DNA of 64,000 nucleotides, taken from contig NZ_JYKZ01000001.1 of NCBI RefSeq assembly GCF_001043005.1, positions 1,223,587 to 1,287,586 of the forward strand. The letters are read 5' to 3'. A program made the position numbers and the translations under genes. Below the pieces are notes generated by a model, which was given only the letters and a program-made list of their open reading frames with translations, ran no database searches and had not been told where the DNA came from. Every line of letters begins with the position of its first letter. The first letter of the stretch is position 1. Shown one piece after another: positions 25,114 through 36,108 of the stretch. Source of the stretch: Pseudomonas psychrophila. Its GTDB lineage: Bacteria > Pseudomonadota > Gammaproteobacteria > Pseudomonadales > Pseudomonadaceae.

Positions 25114-25310
25114 GGAAAAACCTCATGTGAACCGGCGGCGATTCTATCAGTCCCATCGAGTAACAGCACATACGCGAGAGAGCCGCGACGCTTTGTCACG
25201 CAAAAGTTATAAAGGCTGCTTGAATGACATCGTGCCATCAAGGCCTGCACAGCTTTCATACAGATCCGTATACTCATTCGTTTACGTTATGCCCGCCAAG
25301 CGAGGCCGCA

Positions 25311-28145
25311 GTGGACAAGATCCTGATACGTGGGGCACGAACCCACAACCTGAAGAACATCGACCTGACCCTGCCCAGGGACAAACTGATCGTCATCACC
25401 GGACTGTCTGGCTCCGGCAAATCATCCCTGGCGTTTGACACTTTGTACGCCGAAGGCCAGCGACGTTATGTCGAGTCGCTGTCAGCCTATGCGCGGCAGT
25501 TCCTGTCGATGATGGAAAAGCCCGACGTCGATACCATCGAAGGTCTGTCGCCAGCGATATCCATCGAGCAAAAATCGACATCGCACAACCCGCGCTCCAC
25601 GGTTGGCACCATCACCGAAATTTACGATTACCTGCGCTTGCTGTACGCCCGCGTAGGTATCCCCCGCTGCCCGGACCACGACATCCCCCTTGAAGCCCAG
25701 ACCGTCAGCCAAATGGTCGATCTGGTGCTGGCGCAACCTGAAGGCAGCAAGCTGATGTTGCTGGCTCCGGTGATTCGCGAGCGCAAGGGTGAACACCTTT
25801 CTGTATTCGAAGAGCTGCGGGCCCAGGGCTTCGTGCGGGCACGCGTCAACGGCAAGCTCTGCGAGCTGGATGAGCTGCCTAAGCTCGACAAGCAGAAGAA
25901 GCACACCATCGACGTGGTGGTCGACCGCTTTAAAGTGCGTGCTGACCTGCAACAGCGCTTGGCCGAATCATTCGAGACCGCGCTGAAGCTTGCCGATGGC
26001 ATTGCCTTGGTAGCACCGATGGACGACGAGCCGGGCGAAGAGATGATTTTCTCCGCGCGCTTCGCCTGCCCAATCTGTGGCCACGCGATCAGTGAGCTGG
26101 AGCCCAAGCTGTTTTCCTTCAACAACCCGGCTGGCGCCTGCCCCACGTGTGACGGGCTGGGGGTCAAGCAATTTTTTGACATCAAGCGGCTGGTCAATGG
26201 CGAGCTGACCCTGGCTGAAGGCGCGATACGCGGCTGGGACAGGCGCAACGTTTATTACTTCCAGATGCTGGGAGCGCTGGCCAAGCATTATGACTTCAGT
26301 CTTGAAGTGCCGTTCAGCGAGCTGGCGGCTGATAAGCAAAAGGTCATCCTGTACGGCAGTGGCACGCAAAATGTAGATTTCCGCTACCTGAATGATCGCG
26401 GTGACATCGTTAAGCGCGCGCATCCGTTTGAAGGCATCGTGCCAAACCTTGAGCGTCGCTACCGCGAGACCGAGTCGTCTACCGTGCGTGAAGAGCTCGC
26501 CAAGTTCCTTAGCACCCAGGCTTGCCCGGATTGCCGCGGCACCCGTCTGCGGCGCGAAGCCCGCCACGTGTGGGTCGGTGAAAAAACCCTCCCGGCCGTG
26601 ACCAATATGCCTATTGGTGATGCGACCGAATACTTCAGCACCCTGAGCCTGACCGGACGTCGCGGCGAAATTGCCGACAAGATCCTCAAGGAAATTCGCG
26701 AGCGCCTGCAGTTTTTGGTGAATGTGGGGCTCGACTATCTGTCACTGGATCGCAGTGCCGATACGCTGTCCGGCGGTGAAGCCCAGCGTATTCGTCTGGC
26801 CAGCCAGATCGGCGCAGGCCTGGTCGGGGTGCTGTATATCCTCGACGAACCCTCCATCGGCCTGCATCAGCGTGATAACGACCGATTGCTGGGCACCCTC
26901 AAGCATCTGCGCGACATCGGTAACACGGTGATTGTGGTGGAGCATGACGAGGACGCGATTCGTCTGGCGGACTATGTGGTGGATATCGGCCCGGGCGCGG
27001 GTGTGCATGGCGGGCACATCGTCGCGCAGGGTACCCCGGCCGAGGTCATGGCACACCCGGACTCACTGACCGGTAAGTACTTGTCGGGCCGGGTGAAGAT
27101 CGCCGTGCCCGCCAAGCGCACACCACGCAACAAGAAGCTGACGCTTTCGCTAAAAGGCGCTCGCGGCAACAACTTGCGCAACGTGGATCTGGAAATCCCA
27201 ATTGGGCTGTTGACCTGTGTGACCGGTGTATCGGGCTCGGGCAAGTCGACACTAATCAACAACACGCTTTACCCGCTCAGCGCCACAGCACTCAATGGCG
27301 CAACCACGCTTGAAGCCGCGGCTCACGACAGCATCAAAGGCCTTGAGCATCTGGACAAGGTCGTAGATATCGACCAGAGCCCGATTGGCCGTACACCCCG
27401 CTCCAACCCTGCGACCTATACCGGGCTGTTCACGCCGATACGCGAGTTGTTCTCGGGCGTACCTGAGTCGCGCTCGCGCGGCTATGGCCCGGGGCGCTTC
27501 TCCTTTAACGTGAAGGGCGGACGCTGCGAGGCCTGTCAGGGTGATGGCTTGATCAAGGTAGAAATGCACTTTCTGCCTGATATCTACGTGCCTTGCGATG
27601 TGTGCAAGAGCAAGCGTTATAACCGTGAGACCCTTGAGATCAAGTACAAGGGCAAAAGCATCCACGAAGTGCTGGAGATGACCATCGAAGAAGCCCGTGT
27701 GTTCTTTGATGCCGTGCCGGCCTTGGCGCGTAAGCTGCAAACGTTGATGGATGTAGGTTTGTCGTACATCAAGCTGGGGCAGTCCGCCACAACGCTGTCA
27801 GGCGGTGAAGCACAACGGGTGAAACTGTCCCGCGAGCTGTCCAAGCGCGATACTGGCAAAACGCTTTATATCCTCGATGAACCTACGACAGGTTTGCACT
27901 TTGCCGATATCCAGCAATTACTGGATGTGCTGCATCGTCTACGCGATCACGGCAATACCGTGGTGGTGATCGAGCACAACCTGGATGTGATCAAGACTGC
28001 TGACTGGCTGGTTGACCTGGGACCTGAAGGCGGTTCCAAGGGTGGTCAGATCATCGCAACCGGTACTCCGGAAGAAGTAGCCGAGATGTCGCAATCTCAT
28101 ACGGGCTTCTATCTGAAACCGTTGCTGATCCGCGACCGGGATTAA
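25311..28145 (+). CDS. uvrA: Excinuclease ABC subunit A
   Basis: A 944-residue UvrA that scans DNA for bulky lesions and loads UvrB. There are two ABC modules: Walker [12 protein letters not shown] near residue 31 and [12 protein letters not shown] near 640, with signatures [14 protein letters not shown] and [12 protein letters not shown]. Zinc modules are [21 protein letters not shown] with CPTCDG, CPDCRG, and CEACQGDG with [10 protein letters not shown]. The start is a GTG at 25311 (family N-terminus [17 protein letters not shown]); an open ATG frame 87 bp upstream has no homology. I see only a weak half of a LexA box upstream (ATACAG near 25257). Confidence 0.98.
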   Translation: MDKILIRGARTHNLKNIDLTLPRDKLIVITGLSGSGKSSLAFDTLYAEGQRRYVESLSAYARQFLSMMEKPDVDTIEGLSPAISIEQKSTSHNPRSTVGTITEIYDYLRLLYARVGIPRCPDHDIPLEAQTVSQMVDLVLAQPEGSKLMLLAPVIRERKGEHLSVFEELRAQGFVRARVNGKLCELDELPKLDKQKKHTIDVVVDRFKVRADLQQRLAESFETALKLADGIALVAPMDDEPGEEMIFSARFACPICGHAISELEPKLFSFNNPAGACPTCDGLGVKQFFDIKRLVNGELTLAEGAIRGWDRRNVYYFQMLGALAKHYDFSLEVPFSELAADKQKVILYGSGTQNVDFRYLNDRGDIVKRAHPFEGIVPNLERRYRETESSTVREELAKFLSTQACPDCRGTRLRREARHVWVGEKTLPAVTNMPIGDATEYFSTLSLTGRRGEIADKILKEIRERLQFLVNVGLDYLSLDRSADTLSGGEAQRIRLASQIGAGLVGVLYILDEPSIGLHQRDNDRLLGTLKHLRDIGNTVIVVEHDEDAIRLADYVVDIGPGAGVHGGHIVAQGTPAEVMAHPDSLTGKYLSGRVKIAVPAKRTPRNKKLTLSLKGARGNNLRNVDLEIPIGLLTCVTGVSGSGKSTLINNTLYPLSATALNGATTLEAAAHDSIKGLEHLDKVVDIDQSPIGRTPRSNPATYTGLFTPIRELFSGVPESRSRGYGPGRFSFNVKGGRCEACQGDGLIKVEMHFLPDIYVPCDVCKSKRYNRETLEIKYKGKSIHEVLEMTIEEARVFFDAVPALARKLQTLMDVGLSYIKLGQSATTLSGGEAQRVKLSRELSKRDTGKTLYILDEPTTGLHFADIQQLLDVLHRLRDHGNTVVVIEHNLDVIKTADWLVDLGPEGGSKGGQIIATGTPEEVAEMSQSHTGFYLKPLLIRDRD

Positions 28146-28156
28146 AAACGGCGCAT

Positions 28157-28196
28157 AAAAAAAGCCCCTGCCATCAACAGATGGCAGGGGCTTTTT
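28157..28196. terminator. Terminator downstream of uvrA
   Basis: Stem AGCCCCTGCCAT / ATGGCAGGGGCT around a CAACAG loop, with seven A before and five T after. It serves uvrA and possibly ftnA from the other side. Confidence 0.93.
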
Positions 28197-28214
28197 GTTA
28201 GCGCATTCTGTATT

Positions 28215-28235
28215 GCGAGCAAAGCACGCTCCCAC
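28215..28235. repeat. Single degenerate REP unit
   Basis: GCGAGCAAAGCACGCTCCCAC is one arm of the REP palindrome with two or three changes; no partner arm is nearby. It lies between the convergent uvrA and ftnA genes. Confidence 0.6.
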
Positions 28236-28266
28236 AATAGGGTTGCGTTCTCTTACCCGACTGAAA

Positions 28267-28731
28267 TCAGAACTGCGATTGCAGGTAGTTCTGAAGACCT
28301 ATCGTCTTGATCAAGCCCAGCTGTTTTTCCAGCCAGTAAGTGTGATCTTCTTCGGTGTCTGCCAGCTGAATGCGCAACATGTCACGGCTTACGTAGTCCT
28401 TGTGCAGCTCACACAAAGCAATACCTTTGCACAGTGCAGCGCGGACCTTGTACTCAAGGCGCAGGTCGGCAGCGAACATTTCAGGCACTGTTGTGCCGAC
28501 ATCCAAATCATCCGGGCGCATGCGCGGAGTGCCTTCAAGCATCAGAATCCGGCGCATCAACGCATCAGCGTGTTGTGCCTCTTCTTCCATTTCGTGGTTG
28601 ATACGTTCGTAGAGCTTGGTAAAACCCCAATCCTCGTACATACGGGAATGGACAAAATATTGGTCACGTGCAGCCAGCTCGCCGGTGAGCAACGTGTTGA
28701 GGTAATCGATTACGTCCGGGTGCCCTTGCAT
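28267..28731 (-). CDS. ftnA: Bacterioferritin-like ferritin without heme ligand (FtnA)
   Basis: A 154-residue iron-storage subunit. The start at 28731 follows GGAGA at 9 nt and gives the family N-terminus [15 protein letters not shown]. The ferroxidase Glu/His residues are in place ([37 protein letters not shown]). In E. coli bacterioferritin the heme-ligand Met lies in DEMKHAD; here the same place reads EEAQHAD, so Ala replaces Met and heme should not bind. This agrees with P. aeruginosa PA4235, once called BfrA and then shown to be FtnA. Many pipelines would label it bacterioferritin. It is next to katA, so iron storage and peroxide removal are adjacent. Confidence 0.88.
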   Translation of the reverse strand: MQGHPDVIDYLNTLLTGELAARDQYFVHSRMYEDWGFTKLYERINHEMEEEAQHADALMRRILMLEGTPRMRPDDLDVGTTVPEMFAADLRLEYKVRAALCKGIALCELHKDYVSRDMLRIQLADTEEDHTYWLEKQLGLIKTIGLQNYLQSQF

Positions 28732-28847
28732 CGCCGCACATCTCCCTGCTTGAAAGGCTGTAGTTTGAACCATGCAGACTGAGAGGTCACGACTCAATCG
28801 CTATAAAATCCTGCATTTGTAGAGAAAACAGGCCTAAATAACGCAAA

Positions 28848-28869
28848 AACCGCCCTATTGAGGGCGGTT
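28848..28869 (-). terminator. Terminator downstream of katA
   Basis: Stem AACCGCCCT / AGGGCGGTT with a 4-nt loop. Read on the minus strand it is followed by a T-run (TTTTTGCG), as expected for the end of katA. Confidence 0.88.
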
Positions 28870-28886
28870 CTGCTTCTCACTTAGAC

Positions 28887-30335
28887 TTACTTAGCCTTTA
28901 CGCCCAGTGCTTTGGCAACACCGTCACCGTAAGCCTGATCGGCATTGTAGAAATGTTGCAGCTGACGCTCCACCACATCGTCTGAAACCCCGCCCATTGC
29001 CCCTGCGATGTTATTGATCAGCAGGGCTTTCTGCTCGTCATTCATCAGACGGAACAGCGCGCCCGCGTGGCTGTAGTAATCGCTATCAACGCGATGATCG
29101 TAACGATCAGCTGCGCCACTCAGGGCCAGAGGCGGCTCAGCGAACTGCGGGGCTTGTTTTGGCGCATCCGCGTAGCTGTTGGGTTCGTAGTTCGGCGCAG
29201 CTCCCCCGTTGTTGCCATAGGCCATGGCACCATCGCGCTGATAGTTATGCACAGGCACACGCGCCGAGTTGATAGGCAGGTGCTGGTGGTTAGTACCTAT
29301 ACGGTAGCGATGCGCATCAGCATAAGCGAACACACGACCTTGGAGCATACGGTCTGGAGACAAACCGACACCGGGCACCATGTTGCTGGGGCCAAACGCA
29401 GCTTGCTCGACTTCGGCGAAGTAGTTGAGTGGATTACGGTTCAACTCAAGTTCACCGATTTCAATCAACGGAAACTCTTTCTGTGACCAGGTTTTGGTCA
29501 CGTCGAATGGGTTTTCGTAGTGAGCGGCTGCTTGCGCCTCGGTCATGATCTGCATGCAGACACGCCATTTAGGGAAATCACCGCGCTCAATGGCATCAAA
29601 CAAATCCCGTTGTGCATAGTCAGGGTCAGTACCTGCAAGACGCGCTGCCTCGGCAGGCGGCAGGTTTTTGATACCTTGCTTGGTTTTGTAGTGCCATTTG
29701 ACCCAGTGACGCTCACCGGCCGCATTGATCAGGCTGTAGGTATGGCTGCCAAAACCGTGCATGTGACGGTAGCCATCAGGAATCCCACGATCAGAGAACA
29801 GGATAGTGACCTGGTGCAATGCCTCAGGCGAGTGTGACCAGAAATCCCACATCATCTGCGCACTTTTCAGATTGCTTTGCGGCAAACGTTTTTGGGTGTG
29901 GATAAAGTCGGGAAACTTAAGAGGGTCACGAATGAAGAACACGGGCGTGTTGTTGCCCACGATGTCCCAGTTACCTTCTTCGGTATAAAACTTGAGTGCA
30001 AAACCTCGTGGATCACGCTCGGTGTCGGCCGAGCCACGTTCGCCACCTACGGTTGAAAAGCGCAGAAAAGTTGGTGTTTGCTTGCCAATGGTGTCGAACA
30101 GCTTGGCACTGCTGTACTGAGCCATGTCACGGGTCAGCGTGAAGGTACCGTGTGCACCTGAACCCTTGGCGTGCACACGTCGTTCCGGAATGTTTTCACG
30201 GTTGAAGTGGGCGAGCTTCTCGATCAGATGAAAATCGTCGAGTAGCAAAGGGCCACGAGGACCGGCAGAACGAGAATTCTGGTTATCAGCAACTGGAGCG
30301 CCGCTGGCGGTTGTAAGCGTTTTGGTCTGGCTCAT
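28887..30335 (-). CDS. katA: Heme catalase KatA
   Basis: A 482-residue monofunctional clade-3 catalase that dismutates hydrogen peroxide in the cytoplasm. The distal His region is [18 protein letters not shown] (about residue 52), followed by [48 protein letters not shown] (catalytic Asn in GNNTPVFF). The proximal heme Tyr is in [15 protein letters not shown]. There is no signal peptide. It is the main catalase of P. aeruginosa. A very good ANR-type box lies about 90 bp upstream. Confidence 0.97.
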   Translation of the reverse strand: MSQTKTLTTASGAPVADNQNSRSAGPRGPLLLDDFHLIEKLAHFNRENIPERRVHAKGSGAHGTFTLTRDMAQYSSAKLFDTIGKQTPTFLRFSTVGGERGSADTERDPRGFALKFYTEEGNWDIVGNNTPVFFIRDPLKFPDFIHTQKRLPQSNLKSAQMMWDFWSHSPEALHQVTILFSDRGIPDGYRHMHGFGSHTYSLINAAGERHWVKWHYKTKQGIKNLPPAEAARLAGTDPDYAQRDLFDAIERGDFPKWRVCMQIMTEAQAAAHYENPFDVTKTWSQKEFPLIEIGELELNRNPLNYFAEVEQAAFGPSNMVPGVGLSPDRMLQGRVFAYADAHRYRIGTNHQHLPINSARVPVHNYQRDGAMAYGNNGGAAPNYEPNSYADAPKQAPQFAEPPLALSGAADRYDHRVDSDYYSHAGALFRLMNDEQKALLINNIAGAMGGVSDDVVERQLQHFYNADQAYGDGVAKALGVKAK

Positions 30336-30425
30336 GCGTTTGCTTCCTCAGTCAGTCTTTGTACTGCCGGCTAATCGGCTGAGGAAGAGTATTGACCATG
30401 ATCTGCGCACGGGCAAATGCATTAA

Positions 30426-30439
30426 ATGATAAGAATCAA
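30426..30439 (-). promoter_or_regulatory. ANR/FNR-type box upstream of katA
   Basis: On the minus strand the sequence reads TTGATTCTTATCAT, matching TTGAT-N4-ATCAA at nine of ten defined bases. Its centre is about 97 bp before the katA start codon. ANR control of katA is reported for P. aeruginosa, so oxygen-linked activation is likely. Confidence 0.6.
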
Positions 30440-30468
30440 TAGAAAAACATAATCGTACAGACACAAAA

Positions 30469-30489
30469 AACCGGGCACTAGGCCCGGTT
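30469..30489 (-). terminator. Terminator at the end of the alpha operon
   Basis: Stem AACCGGGC / GCCCGGTT with a short loop; on the minus strand it is followed by TTTTTTTGTG. It ends the long ribosomal-protein transcript after rplQ and insulates katA. Confidence 0.92.
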
Positions 30490-30508
30490 CTTTGTAGAGA
30501 CTGACGTC

Positions 30509-30895
30509 TTACTCAGCGGATACAGCTTCACCGCCAACTGGACGATCAACCAACTCGACGTACGCCATAGGCGCGTTGTCGCCAGCGCGGAAACCGCACT
30601 TGAGGATGCGCAGGTAGCCACCCTCACGAGTTGCATAACGCTTGCCCAGATCGTTGAACAGCTTACCAACGATGGCTTTCGAACGCGTACGGTCGAAGGC
30701 CAGACGGCGGTTAGCCAGACAATCATTCTTGGCCAGAGTAATCAGCGGCTCAGCAACGCGACGCAATTCTTTGGCTTTCGGCAGAGTCGTTTTGATCAGC
30801 TCGTGCTCAAACAACGACACTGCCATGTTTTGAAACATAGCCTTGCGGTGGGAGCTAGTGCGGCTCAGGTGACGACCACTTTTACGATGACGCAT
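30509..30895 (-). CDS. rplQ: 50S ribosomal protein L17
   Basis: A 128-residue L17 ([22 protein letters not shown]-terminus, [21 protein letters not shown] core). It sits at the mouth of the 50S exit tunnel. It is the last gene of the alpha operon, 42 bp after rpoA and just before the terminator. Only the last residues (VGGEAVSAE) vary among pseudomonads. Confidence 0.98.
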   Translation of the reverse strand: MRHRKSGRHLSRTSSHRKAMFQNMAVSLFEHELIKTTLPKAKELRRVAEPLITLAKNDCLANRRLAFDRTRSKAIVGKLFNDLGKRYATREGGYLRILKCGFRAGDNAPMAYVELVDRPVGGEAVSAE

Positions 30896-30937
30896 GGTTC
30901 ATTCCTTACCAAACACAACGTTCGGTGATTACGACGA

Positions 30938-31939
30938 TCAGGCAGTCGCCTTGTCGTCCTTCTTAAGACTTGCAGGCGGCCAGTTGTCGAGGCGCATGCC
31001 GAGGGACAGACCACGGGAGGCCAGAACGTCCTTGATTTCAGTCAAGGATTTCTTGCCCAGGTTCGGAGTCTTCAACAGTTCTACTTCGGTGCGCTGAATC
31101 AGGTCACCGATGTAGTAAATGTTCTCCGCCTTAAGGCAGTTGGCCGAACGCACGGTCAGTTCCAGATCGTCAACCGGACGAAGCAGGATCGGATCGATCT
31201 CGTCTTCCTGTTCGATTACCACTGGCTCGCTGTCACCTTTGAGGTCGACGAATGCAGCCAACTGCTGTTGCAGAATGGTTGCAGCACGACGAATGGCCTC
31301 TTCAGGATCCAGTGTACCGTTGGTTTCCAGATCAATAACCAGCTTGTCCAGGTTAGTACGCTGCTCGACACGGGCGTTTTCCACCACGTATGCGATACGG
31401 CGAACCGGGCTGAACGAAGAGTCAAGCTGCAAGCGACCAATGCTGCGGCTTTCATCTTCATCGCTCTGACGCGAATCTGCTGGTTCATAACCACGACCAC
31501 GAGCTACGGTGAGCTTCATGTTCAAGGCGCCGTTAGACGCCAGGTTGGCGATTACGTGATCGGGATTAACGATCTCGACATCATGATCCAGCTGAATATC
31601 GGCAGCGGTAACCACCCCCGAACCCTTCTTCGACAAGGTCAGCGTAACTTCGTCACGGCCGTGCAGCTTGATAGCCAGACCTTTAAGGTTCAACAGGATT
31701 TCAATTACGTCTTCCTGTACACCTTCGATGGCGCTGTACTCGTGGAGCACACCGTCAATCTCGGCCTCGACTACTGCACAGCCTGGCATTGAGGACAACA
31801 GGATGCGGCGCAGCGCGTTGCCCAGGGTGTGGCCAAAACCACGCTCGAGAGGCTCGAGTGTGATTTTAGCGCGGGTTGGACTGACAACTTGCACATCAAT
31901 ATGGCGAGGTGTCAGGAACTCATTTACCGAAATCTGCAT
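30938..31939 (-). CDS. rpoA: RNA polymerase alpha subunit
   Basis: A 333-residue alpha subunit. The N-terminal domain (to about 235) dimerises and assembles beta and beta' ([20 protein letters not shown]). After a linker, the C-terminal domain (about 250-320) carries the UP-element/activator surface ([40 protein letters not shown]). Its position between rpsD and rplQ is the classical alpha operon layout. No unusual residue was seen. Confidence 0.98.
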   Translation of the reverse strand: MQISVNEFLTPRHIDVQVVSPTRAKITLEPLERGFGHTLGNALRRILLSSMPGCAVVEAEIDGVLHEYSAIEGVQEDVIEILLNLKGLAIKLHGRDEVTLTLSKKGSGVVTAADIQLDHDVEIVNPDHVIANLASNGALNMKLTVARGRGYEPADSRQSDEDESRSIGRLQLDSSFSPVRRIAYVVENARVEQRTNLDKLVIDLETNGTLDPEEAIRRAATILQQQLAAFVDLKGDSEPVVIEQEDEIDPILLRPVDDLELTVRSANCLKAENIYYIGDLIQRTEVELLKTPNLGKKSLTEIKDVLASRGLSLGMRLDNWPPASLKKDDKATA

Positions 31940-31961
31940 GGATGCACCTATTTTCTAGCCC

Positions 31962-32582
31962 TTACTTGGAGTAGAGCTCGACAATCAGGCTTTCGTTGAT
32001 GTCGGCGGACAGATCACTGCGAGCAGGAACGTTCTTGAAAACGCCCGACTTCTTCTCAGTGTCTACTTCTACCCATTCTACGCGGCCACGTTGGGCACAC
32101 AGATCGAGAGCTTGGACAATGCGAAGCTGGTTCTTTGCTTTCTCGCGGATAGCGATCACGTCACCAGCACGAACCTGGTACGACGGAACGTTTACGGTCT
32201 GACCGTTAACGCTGATCGACTTGTGCGATACCAACTGACGAGATTCGGCACGAGTAGAACCGAAACCCATACGGTATACGACGTTATCCAGGCGGCATTC
32301 GAGCAGTTGCAACAGGTTTTCGCCAGTTGCACCTTTCTTGCCAGCAGCTTGTTTGTAGTAGCCGCTGAACTGACGCTCGAGAACGCCGTAGATACGACGG
32401 ACCTTCTGCTTTTCACGCAGTTGGGTACCGTAGTCGGATTGGCGACCGCGGCGTTGGCCGTGGATGCCTGGAGCAGCTTCAATATTGCACTTCGATTCGA
32501 TAGCGCGCACACCACTCTTCAGGAAGAGATCGGTGCCTTCACGACGTGCCAGTTTGCATTTTGGACCAATGTAACGAGCCAT
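31962..32582 (-). CDS. rpsD: 30S ribosomal protein S4
   Basis: A 206-residue S4, the early-assembly 16S binder and, in enteric bacteria, the translational repressor of the alpha operon. [21 protein letters not shown] opens it, and the S4 RNA-binding domain ([30 protein letters not shown]) lies near residues 93-122. There is no four-Cys zinc cluster at the N-terminus (only one Cys at residue 9), so it is the zinc-free form. Confidence 0.98.
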   Translation of the reverse strand: MARYIGPKCKLARREGTDLFLKSGVRAIESKCNIEAAPGIHGQRRGRQSDYGTQLREKQKVRRIYGVLERQFSGYYKQAAGKKGATGENLLQLLECRLDNVVYRMGFGSTRAESRQLVSHKSISVNGQTVNVPSYQVRAGDVIAIREKAKNQLRIVQALDLCAQRGRVEWVEVDTEKKSGVFKNVPARSDLSADINESLIVELYSK

Positions 32583-32600
32583 TCTTTACAGTCTCCTGGA

Positions 32601-32990
32601 TTACACGCGGCGCTTCTTCGGCGGACGGCACCCGTTGTGCGGGATTGGCGTCACGTCGGTGATGCTGGCGATCTTATAGCCACAGCCGTTCAAAGCACGG
32701 ACAGCGGACTCACGACCTGGACCTGGGCCCTTGACGTTAACGTCAAGGTTTTTCAGGCCATATTCCAGCGCAGCTTGACCAGCACGTTCAGCAGCTACTT
32801 GAGCAGCGAACGGGGTGGACTTGCGAGAACCGCGGAAACCCGAACCACCGGAGGTAGCCCAAGAAAGCGCATTACCCTGACGGTCGGTGATGGTCACGAT
32901 TGTGTTGTTGAAAGACGCGTGGATGTGGGCGATGCCATCAACCACTGTCTTTTTAATTTTCTTACGAGGACGAGCAGCAGGTTTTGCCAT
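32601..32990 (-). CDS. rpsK: 30S ribosomal protein S11
   Basis: A 129-residue S11, platform protein next to the mRNA exit/Shine-Dalgarno site. Family features: [43 protein letters not shown] and the C-terminal [20 protein letters not shown]. It lies between rpsM and rpsD in the alpha operon. Confidence 0.98.
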   Translation of the reverse strand: MAKPAARPRKKIKKTVVDGIAHIHASFNNTIVTITDRQGNALSWATSGGSGFRGSRKSTPFAAQVAAERAGQAALEYGLKNLDVNVKGPGPGRESAVRALNGCGYKIASITDVTPIPHNGCRPPKKRRV

Positions 32991-33020
32991 GACTAAATTC
33001 CTGTCGATTCGCTGGTGCGA

Positions 33021-33377
33021 TTACTTGCGGATCGGCTTACGCGGACCTTTGCGAGTACGCGCGTTGGTCTTGGTACGCTGACCGCGTACTGGAAGACCAC
33101 GACGATGGCGCAGACCGCGGTAGCAGCCCAAGTCCATCAAGCGTTTGATTTTCATGTTGACTTCACGACGCAGGTCACCTTCAGTGGTGAACTTCGCCAC
33201 TTCGCCACGCAGCAACTCAATCTGCTCGTCGCTCAGATCCTTGATCTTAGCGGCTGGGTTTACACCAGCATCCGCACAGATTTTCTGTGAGGTAGTGCGA
33301 CCAACACCATAGATGTAGGTCAGCGAGATAACAGTGTGCTTGTTATCTGGAATGTTAACGCCTGCAATACGGGCCAT
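33021..33377 (-). CDS. rpsM: 30S ribosomal protein S13
   Basis: A 118-residue S13 that bridges the 30S head to the 50S and touches P-site t[35 protein letters not shown] is the helix-two-turn-helix region, and the basic tail [21 protein letters not shown] reaches the tRNA. It is the first gene of the alpha operon, with a promoter-like sequence 60-90 bp upstream. Confidence 0.98.
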   Translation of the reverse strand: MARIAGVNIPDNKHTVISLTYIYGVGRTTSQKICADAGVNPAAKIKDLSDEQIELLRGEVAKFTTEGDLRREVNMKIKRLMDLGCYRGLRHRRGLPVRGQRTKTNARTRKGPRKPIRK

Positions 33378-33436
33378 TCAGTGGGACTCCAATTGACAGC
33401 TACCTACGCCCCGGAAGCCAAGAAATAGGGCGCGAG

Positions 33437-33465
33437 ATAATATCGCTGTAATAACAAATAATCAA
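33437..33465 (-). promoter_or_regulatory. Candidate sigma70 promoter of the alpha operon
   Basis: On the minus strand TTGATT and TATTAT are separated by 17 bp, followed by a GC-rich stretch (CTCGCGCCC) like the discriminators of stringently controlled promoters. It lies between rpmJ and rpsM, where enteric bacteria have the alpha promoter. Confidence 0.5.
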
Positions 33466-33489
33466 CCCAGCAGCGCACTAGCTGCTGGG
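33466..33489 (-). terminator. Hairpin after rpmJ (end of spc operon)
   Basis: Nine-base-pair perfect stem CCCAGCAGC / GCTGCTGGG with a 6-nt loop; on the minus strand it is followed by TTGATTATTTG. It could be a leaky terminator or a processing hairpin. It directly abuts the -35 box of the proposed alpha promoter. Confidence 0.55.
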
Positions 33490-33506
33490 CTTCAAACAGA
33501 TCACAC

Positions 33507-33623
33507 TCAGCCTTGGCGCTGTTTGTGACGTGGTTCCGCGCTGCAAATTACCCGAACAACACCTTCGCGGCGAATAATCTTGCAGTTACGGCACAGCTTT
33601 TTCACCGATGCACGAACTTTCAT
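33507..33623 (-). CDS. rpmJ: 50S ribosomal protein L36 (zinc form)
   Basis: A 38-residue protein starting [19 protein letters not shown] and ending PRHKQRQG. The four zinc ligands of the C+ form are present (Cys11, Cys14, Cys27, His33). It lies 32 bp after secY and ends the spc operon, as in other gamma-proteobacteria. Zinc-free paralogues of L36 are often Zur-regulated; none is seen in this window. Confidence 0.95.
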
Positions 33624-33655
33624 CACCAACTCCTCTCACCTTACGGGGTAGTACT

Positions 33656-34984
33656 TCAGCGAAGCATGCCGCTGCCGTAGCCCTTCAGGTTGGCTTTCTT
33701 CATCAGGGATTCGTACTGGTGCGAAACGAGGTGCGATTGTACTTGGGACATGAAGTCCATAACAACCACAACAACGATCAGCAACGAGGTCCCGCCAAGG
33801 TAGAACGGAACGTTTGCCGCAACCACCAGGAACTGGGGCAACAGACACACGGCCGTCATATAAAGAGCACCGAACAGAGTCAAACGAGTCAAAACGCCAT
33901 CAATATAGCGTGCCGACTGCTCACCTGGACGGATACCCGGAATAAAGGCACCGGACTTCTTCAGGTTTTCCGCTACGTCTTTCGGATTGAACATCAACGC
34001 CGTATAGAAGAAGCAGAAGAAAATAATCCCTGCACTAAACAGCAGAATATTCAACGGCTGACCAGGAGCGATCGACTGCGAGATGTCCTGCAACCAGCCC
34101 ATACCTTCAGACTGACCAAACCAGGCACCCAGCGAAGCCGGGAACAGCAAAATGCTGCTCGCAAAAATAGCCGGGATAACGCCGGCCATATTCACTTTCA
34201 GCGGTAAGTGGCTAGTCTGCGCAGCAAAGACCTTGCGGCCCTGCTGACGCTTGGCGTAGTGAACAGCAATACGACGCTGACCACGCTCAATGAACACCAC
34301 AAAACCGATAATCGCTACTGCCAGCAAACCGATAGCAACCAAAGCGAAAATATTGATATCGCCCTGACGTGCAGACTCGAAAGACTGCCCTATTGCTCTC
34401 GGAAGACCGGCGACGATACCCGAAAAAATCAACATCGAGATACCGTTGCCAACACCACGCTCAGTAATCTGCTCACCCAGCCACATCATGAACATTGCAC
34501 CCGCCACAAAAGTGGTTATTGCAACGAAATGGAAGCCTAGGTCACCAGTGAACGCTACGCCTTGCCCCGCCAGACCAATGGACATGCCAATAGCCTGAAC
34601 GAGAGCAAGAACGACAGTGAGGTAGCGGGTGTACTGGCTTATCTTGCGACGTCCAGCTTCACCTTCCTTCTTCAACTGCTCCAGCTGCGGGCTAACAGCG
34701 GACATAAGCTGCATGATGATCGATGCCGAAATGTACGGCATGATCCCCAGCGCAAAAATACTCATCCGCTCCAGCGCGCCGCCGGAAAACATGTTGAACA
34801 AGCTAAGTATGGTCCCCTCATTCTGTCGAAACAGGTCCGCCAGCCGGTCCGGGTTGATGCCTGGAACTGGGATGTGTGCGCCTATTCGGTAGACGATAAT
34901 CGCCAGGAATAGAAAACGCAGTCGAGCCCAGAGCTCGGATAACCCGCCTTTGCTGAGCGCTGAGAGAGCACCTTGCTTAGCCAT
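33656..34984 (-). CDS. secY: Protein translocase channel subunit SecY
   Basis: A 442-residue, ten-helix membrane channel of the Sec machinery. The first helix region is [25 protein letters not shown], the plug/helix 2 region is [32 protein letters not shown], and the cytoplasmic ribosome/SecA loop [21 protein letters not shown] comes between helices 6 and 7. Its ATG follows directly on the rplO stop. Partner secE is in the window at 60397; secG is not. Confidence 0.98.
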   Translation of the reverse strand: MAKQGALSALSKGGLSELWARLRFLFLAIIVYRIGAHIPVPGINPDRLADLFRQNEGTILSLFNMFSGGALERMSIFALGIMPYISASIIMQLMSAVSPQLEQLKKEGEAGRRKISQYTRYLTVVLALVQAIGMSIGLAGQGVAFTGDLGFHFVAITTFVAGAMFMMWLGEQITERGVGNGISMLIFSGIVAGLPRAIGQSFESARQGDINIFALVAIGLLAVAIIGFVVFIERGQRRIAVHYAKRQQGRKVFAAQTSHLPLKVNMAGVIPAIFASSILLFPASLGAWFGQSEGMGWLQDISQSIAPGQPLNILLFSAGIIFFCFFYTALMFNPKDVAENLKKSGAFIPGIRPGEQSARYIDGVLTRLTLFGALYMTAVCLLPQFLVVAANVPFYLGGTSLLIVVVVVMDFMSQVQSHLVSHQYESLMKKANLKGYGSGMLR

Positions 34985-35422
34985 TTATTCCTCGAACTTG
35001 CCGCCAGCTGCTTCGATAGCCGAACGCGCACCTTTGGTGGCGCCGATTCCCTTGCCGATTGTGACAGCGCGAGTAACTTCACCGGACAGCATGATTTTCA
35101 CACGCAGTACGTTGACGTTGATCACGTTGGCATCTTTCAGGGTCTGCACAGTAACGATGTCGCCTTCCACTTTAGCCAGCTCGGACAAACGCACTTCTGC
35201 GCGATCCATAGCTTTCAGGGAAACGAAACCGAACTTAGGCAGACGGCGATGCAACGGCTGTTGACCGCCTTCAAAGCCTGGAGCAATTGTGCCACCGGAA
35301 CGGGAGGACTGACCTTTGTGACCACGGCCACCAGTCTTGCCCAAACCGCTACCGATACCACGGCCCGGACGATGCTTTTCGCGACGGGAACCCGGCGCTG
35401 GACTCAGATCATTGAGTTTCAT
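34985..35422 (-). CDS. rplO: 50S ribosomal protein L15
   Basis: A 145-residue L15, a late-assembly 23S binder. The Gly/Arg-rich extended N-terminal arm ([33 protein letters not shown]) is typical, followed by a globular domain ([23 protein letters not shown]). It lies 3 bp after rpmD, and its stop touches the secY start. Confidence 0.98.
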   Translation of the reverse strand: MKLNDLSPAPGSRREKHRPGRGIGSGLGKTGGRGHKGQSSRSGGTIAPGFEGGQQPLHRRLPKFGFVSLKAMDRAEVRLSELAKVEGDIVTVQTLKDANVINVNVLRVKIMLSGEVTRAVTIGKGIGATKGARSAIEAAGGKFEE

Positions 35423-35425
35423 CGA

Positions 35426-35602
35426 TTAACCCTCTACACGCAGCATGTAGTAAGCCTTGTTGATCATCCCGCGATTCTCGGGAGTATCAAGTACTTCTAC
35501 AGTGTGACCGATGCGACGCAGACCCAGACCCTTAATGCACAGTTTGTGATTAGGGATGCGGCCGGTCATGCTTTTGATCAGCGTTACTTTAACGGTAGCC
35601 AT
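35426..35602 (-). CDS. rpmD: 50S ribosomal protein L30
   Basis: A 58-residue L30 (start [19 protein letters not shown], end [13 protein letters not shown]), a small alpha-beta protein on the 50S solvent side. The centre shows the family's [11 protein letters not shown]. It has 2 bp to rpsE and 3 bp to rplO. Confidence 0.96.
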   Translation of the reverse strand: MATVKVTLIKSMTGRIPNHKLCIKGLGLRRIGHTVEVLDTPENRGMINKAYYMLRVEG

Positions 35603-35604
35603 GA

Positions 35605-36105
35605 TCAGAAGATCTCCTTGACGCTTTTGCCACGCTTGGCGGCAATAGATTCAGGAGATTGCATAGCTTTCAAACCTTTAAAAGTGGCGTGAACCACGTT
35701 TACCGGGTTAGTCGAGCCGTAGCACTTGGCCAGTACGTTCTGAACGCCAGCAACTTCGAGGACAGCACGCATAGCGCCGCCAGCGATGATACCGGTACCT
35801 TCAGAAGCAGGCTGCATGTAAACCTTGGAAGCGCCGTGGGCGGATTTCATGGCGTACTGCAGAGTGGTGCCGTTCAGGTCCACTTGAATCATGTTGCGGC
35901 GAGCAGCTTCCATTGCCTTCTGGATCGCAGCAGGCACTTCACGTGACTTGCCACGGCCGAAGCCAACACGCCCTTTACCATCACCAACCACGGTCAACGC
36001 GGTGAAAGTGAAGATACGGCCGCCTTTAACGGTTTTGGCTACGCGGTTAACTTGAACCAGCTTCTCAATGTAGCCTTCGTCGCGCTTTTGGTCGTTATTT
36101 GACAT
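35605..36105 (-). CDS. rpsE: 30S ribosomal protein S5
   Basis: A 166-residue S5 involved in decoding fidelity and mRNA unwinding. The double-stranded-RNA-binding-like N-terminal domain contains [43 protein letters not shown]; the spectinomycin-loop residues in this region look wild type. The C-terminal domain ([19 protein letters not shown]) follows. Confidence 0.98.
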   Translation of the reverse strand: MSNNDQKRDEGYIEKLVQVNRVAKTVKGGRIFTFTALTVVGDGKGRVGFGRGKSREVPAAIQKAMEAARRNMIQVDLNGTTLQYAMKSAHGASKVYMQPASEGTGIIAGGAMRAVLEVAGVQNVLAKCYGSTNPVNVVHATFKGLKAMQSPESIAAKRGKSVKEIF

Positions 36106-36108
36106 AAC

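Noticed and set aside
25240..25285. Possible LexA (SOS) box upstream of uvrA.
   Set aside because: Only a half site (ATACAG) fits; the other half does not match CTGTAT at the right spacing. SOS control is likely from the family but not shown here.
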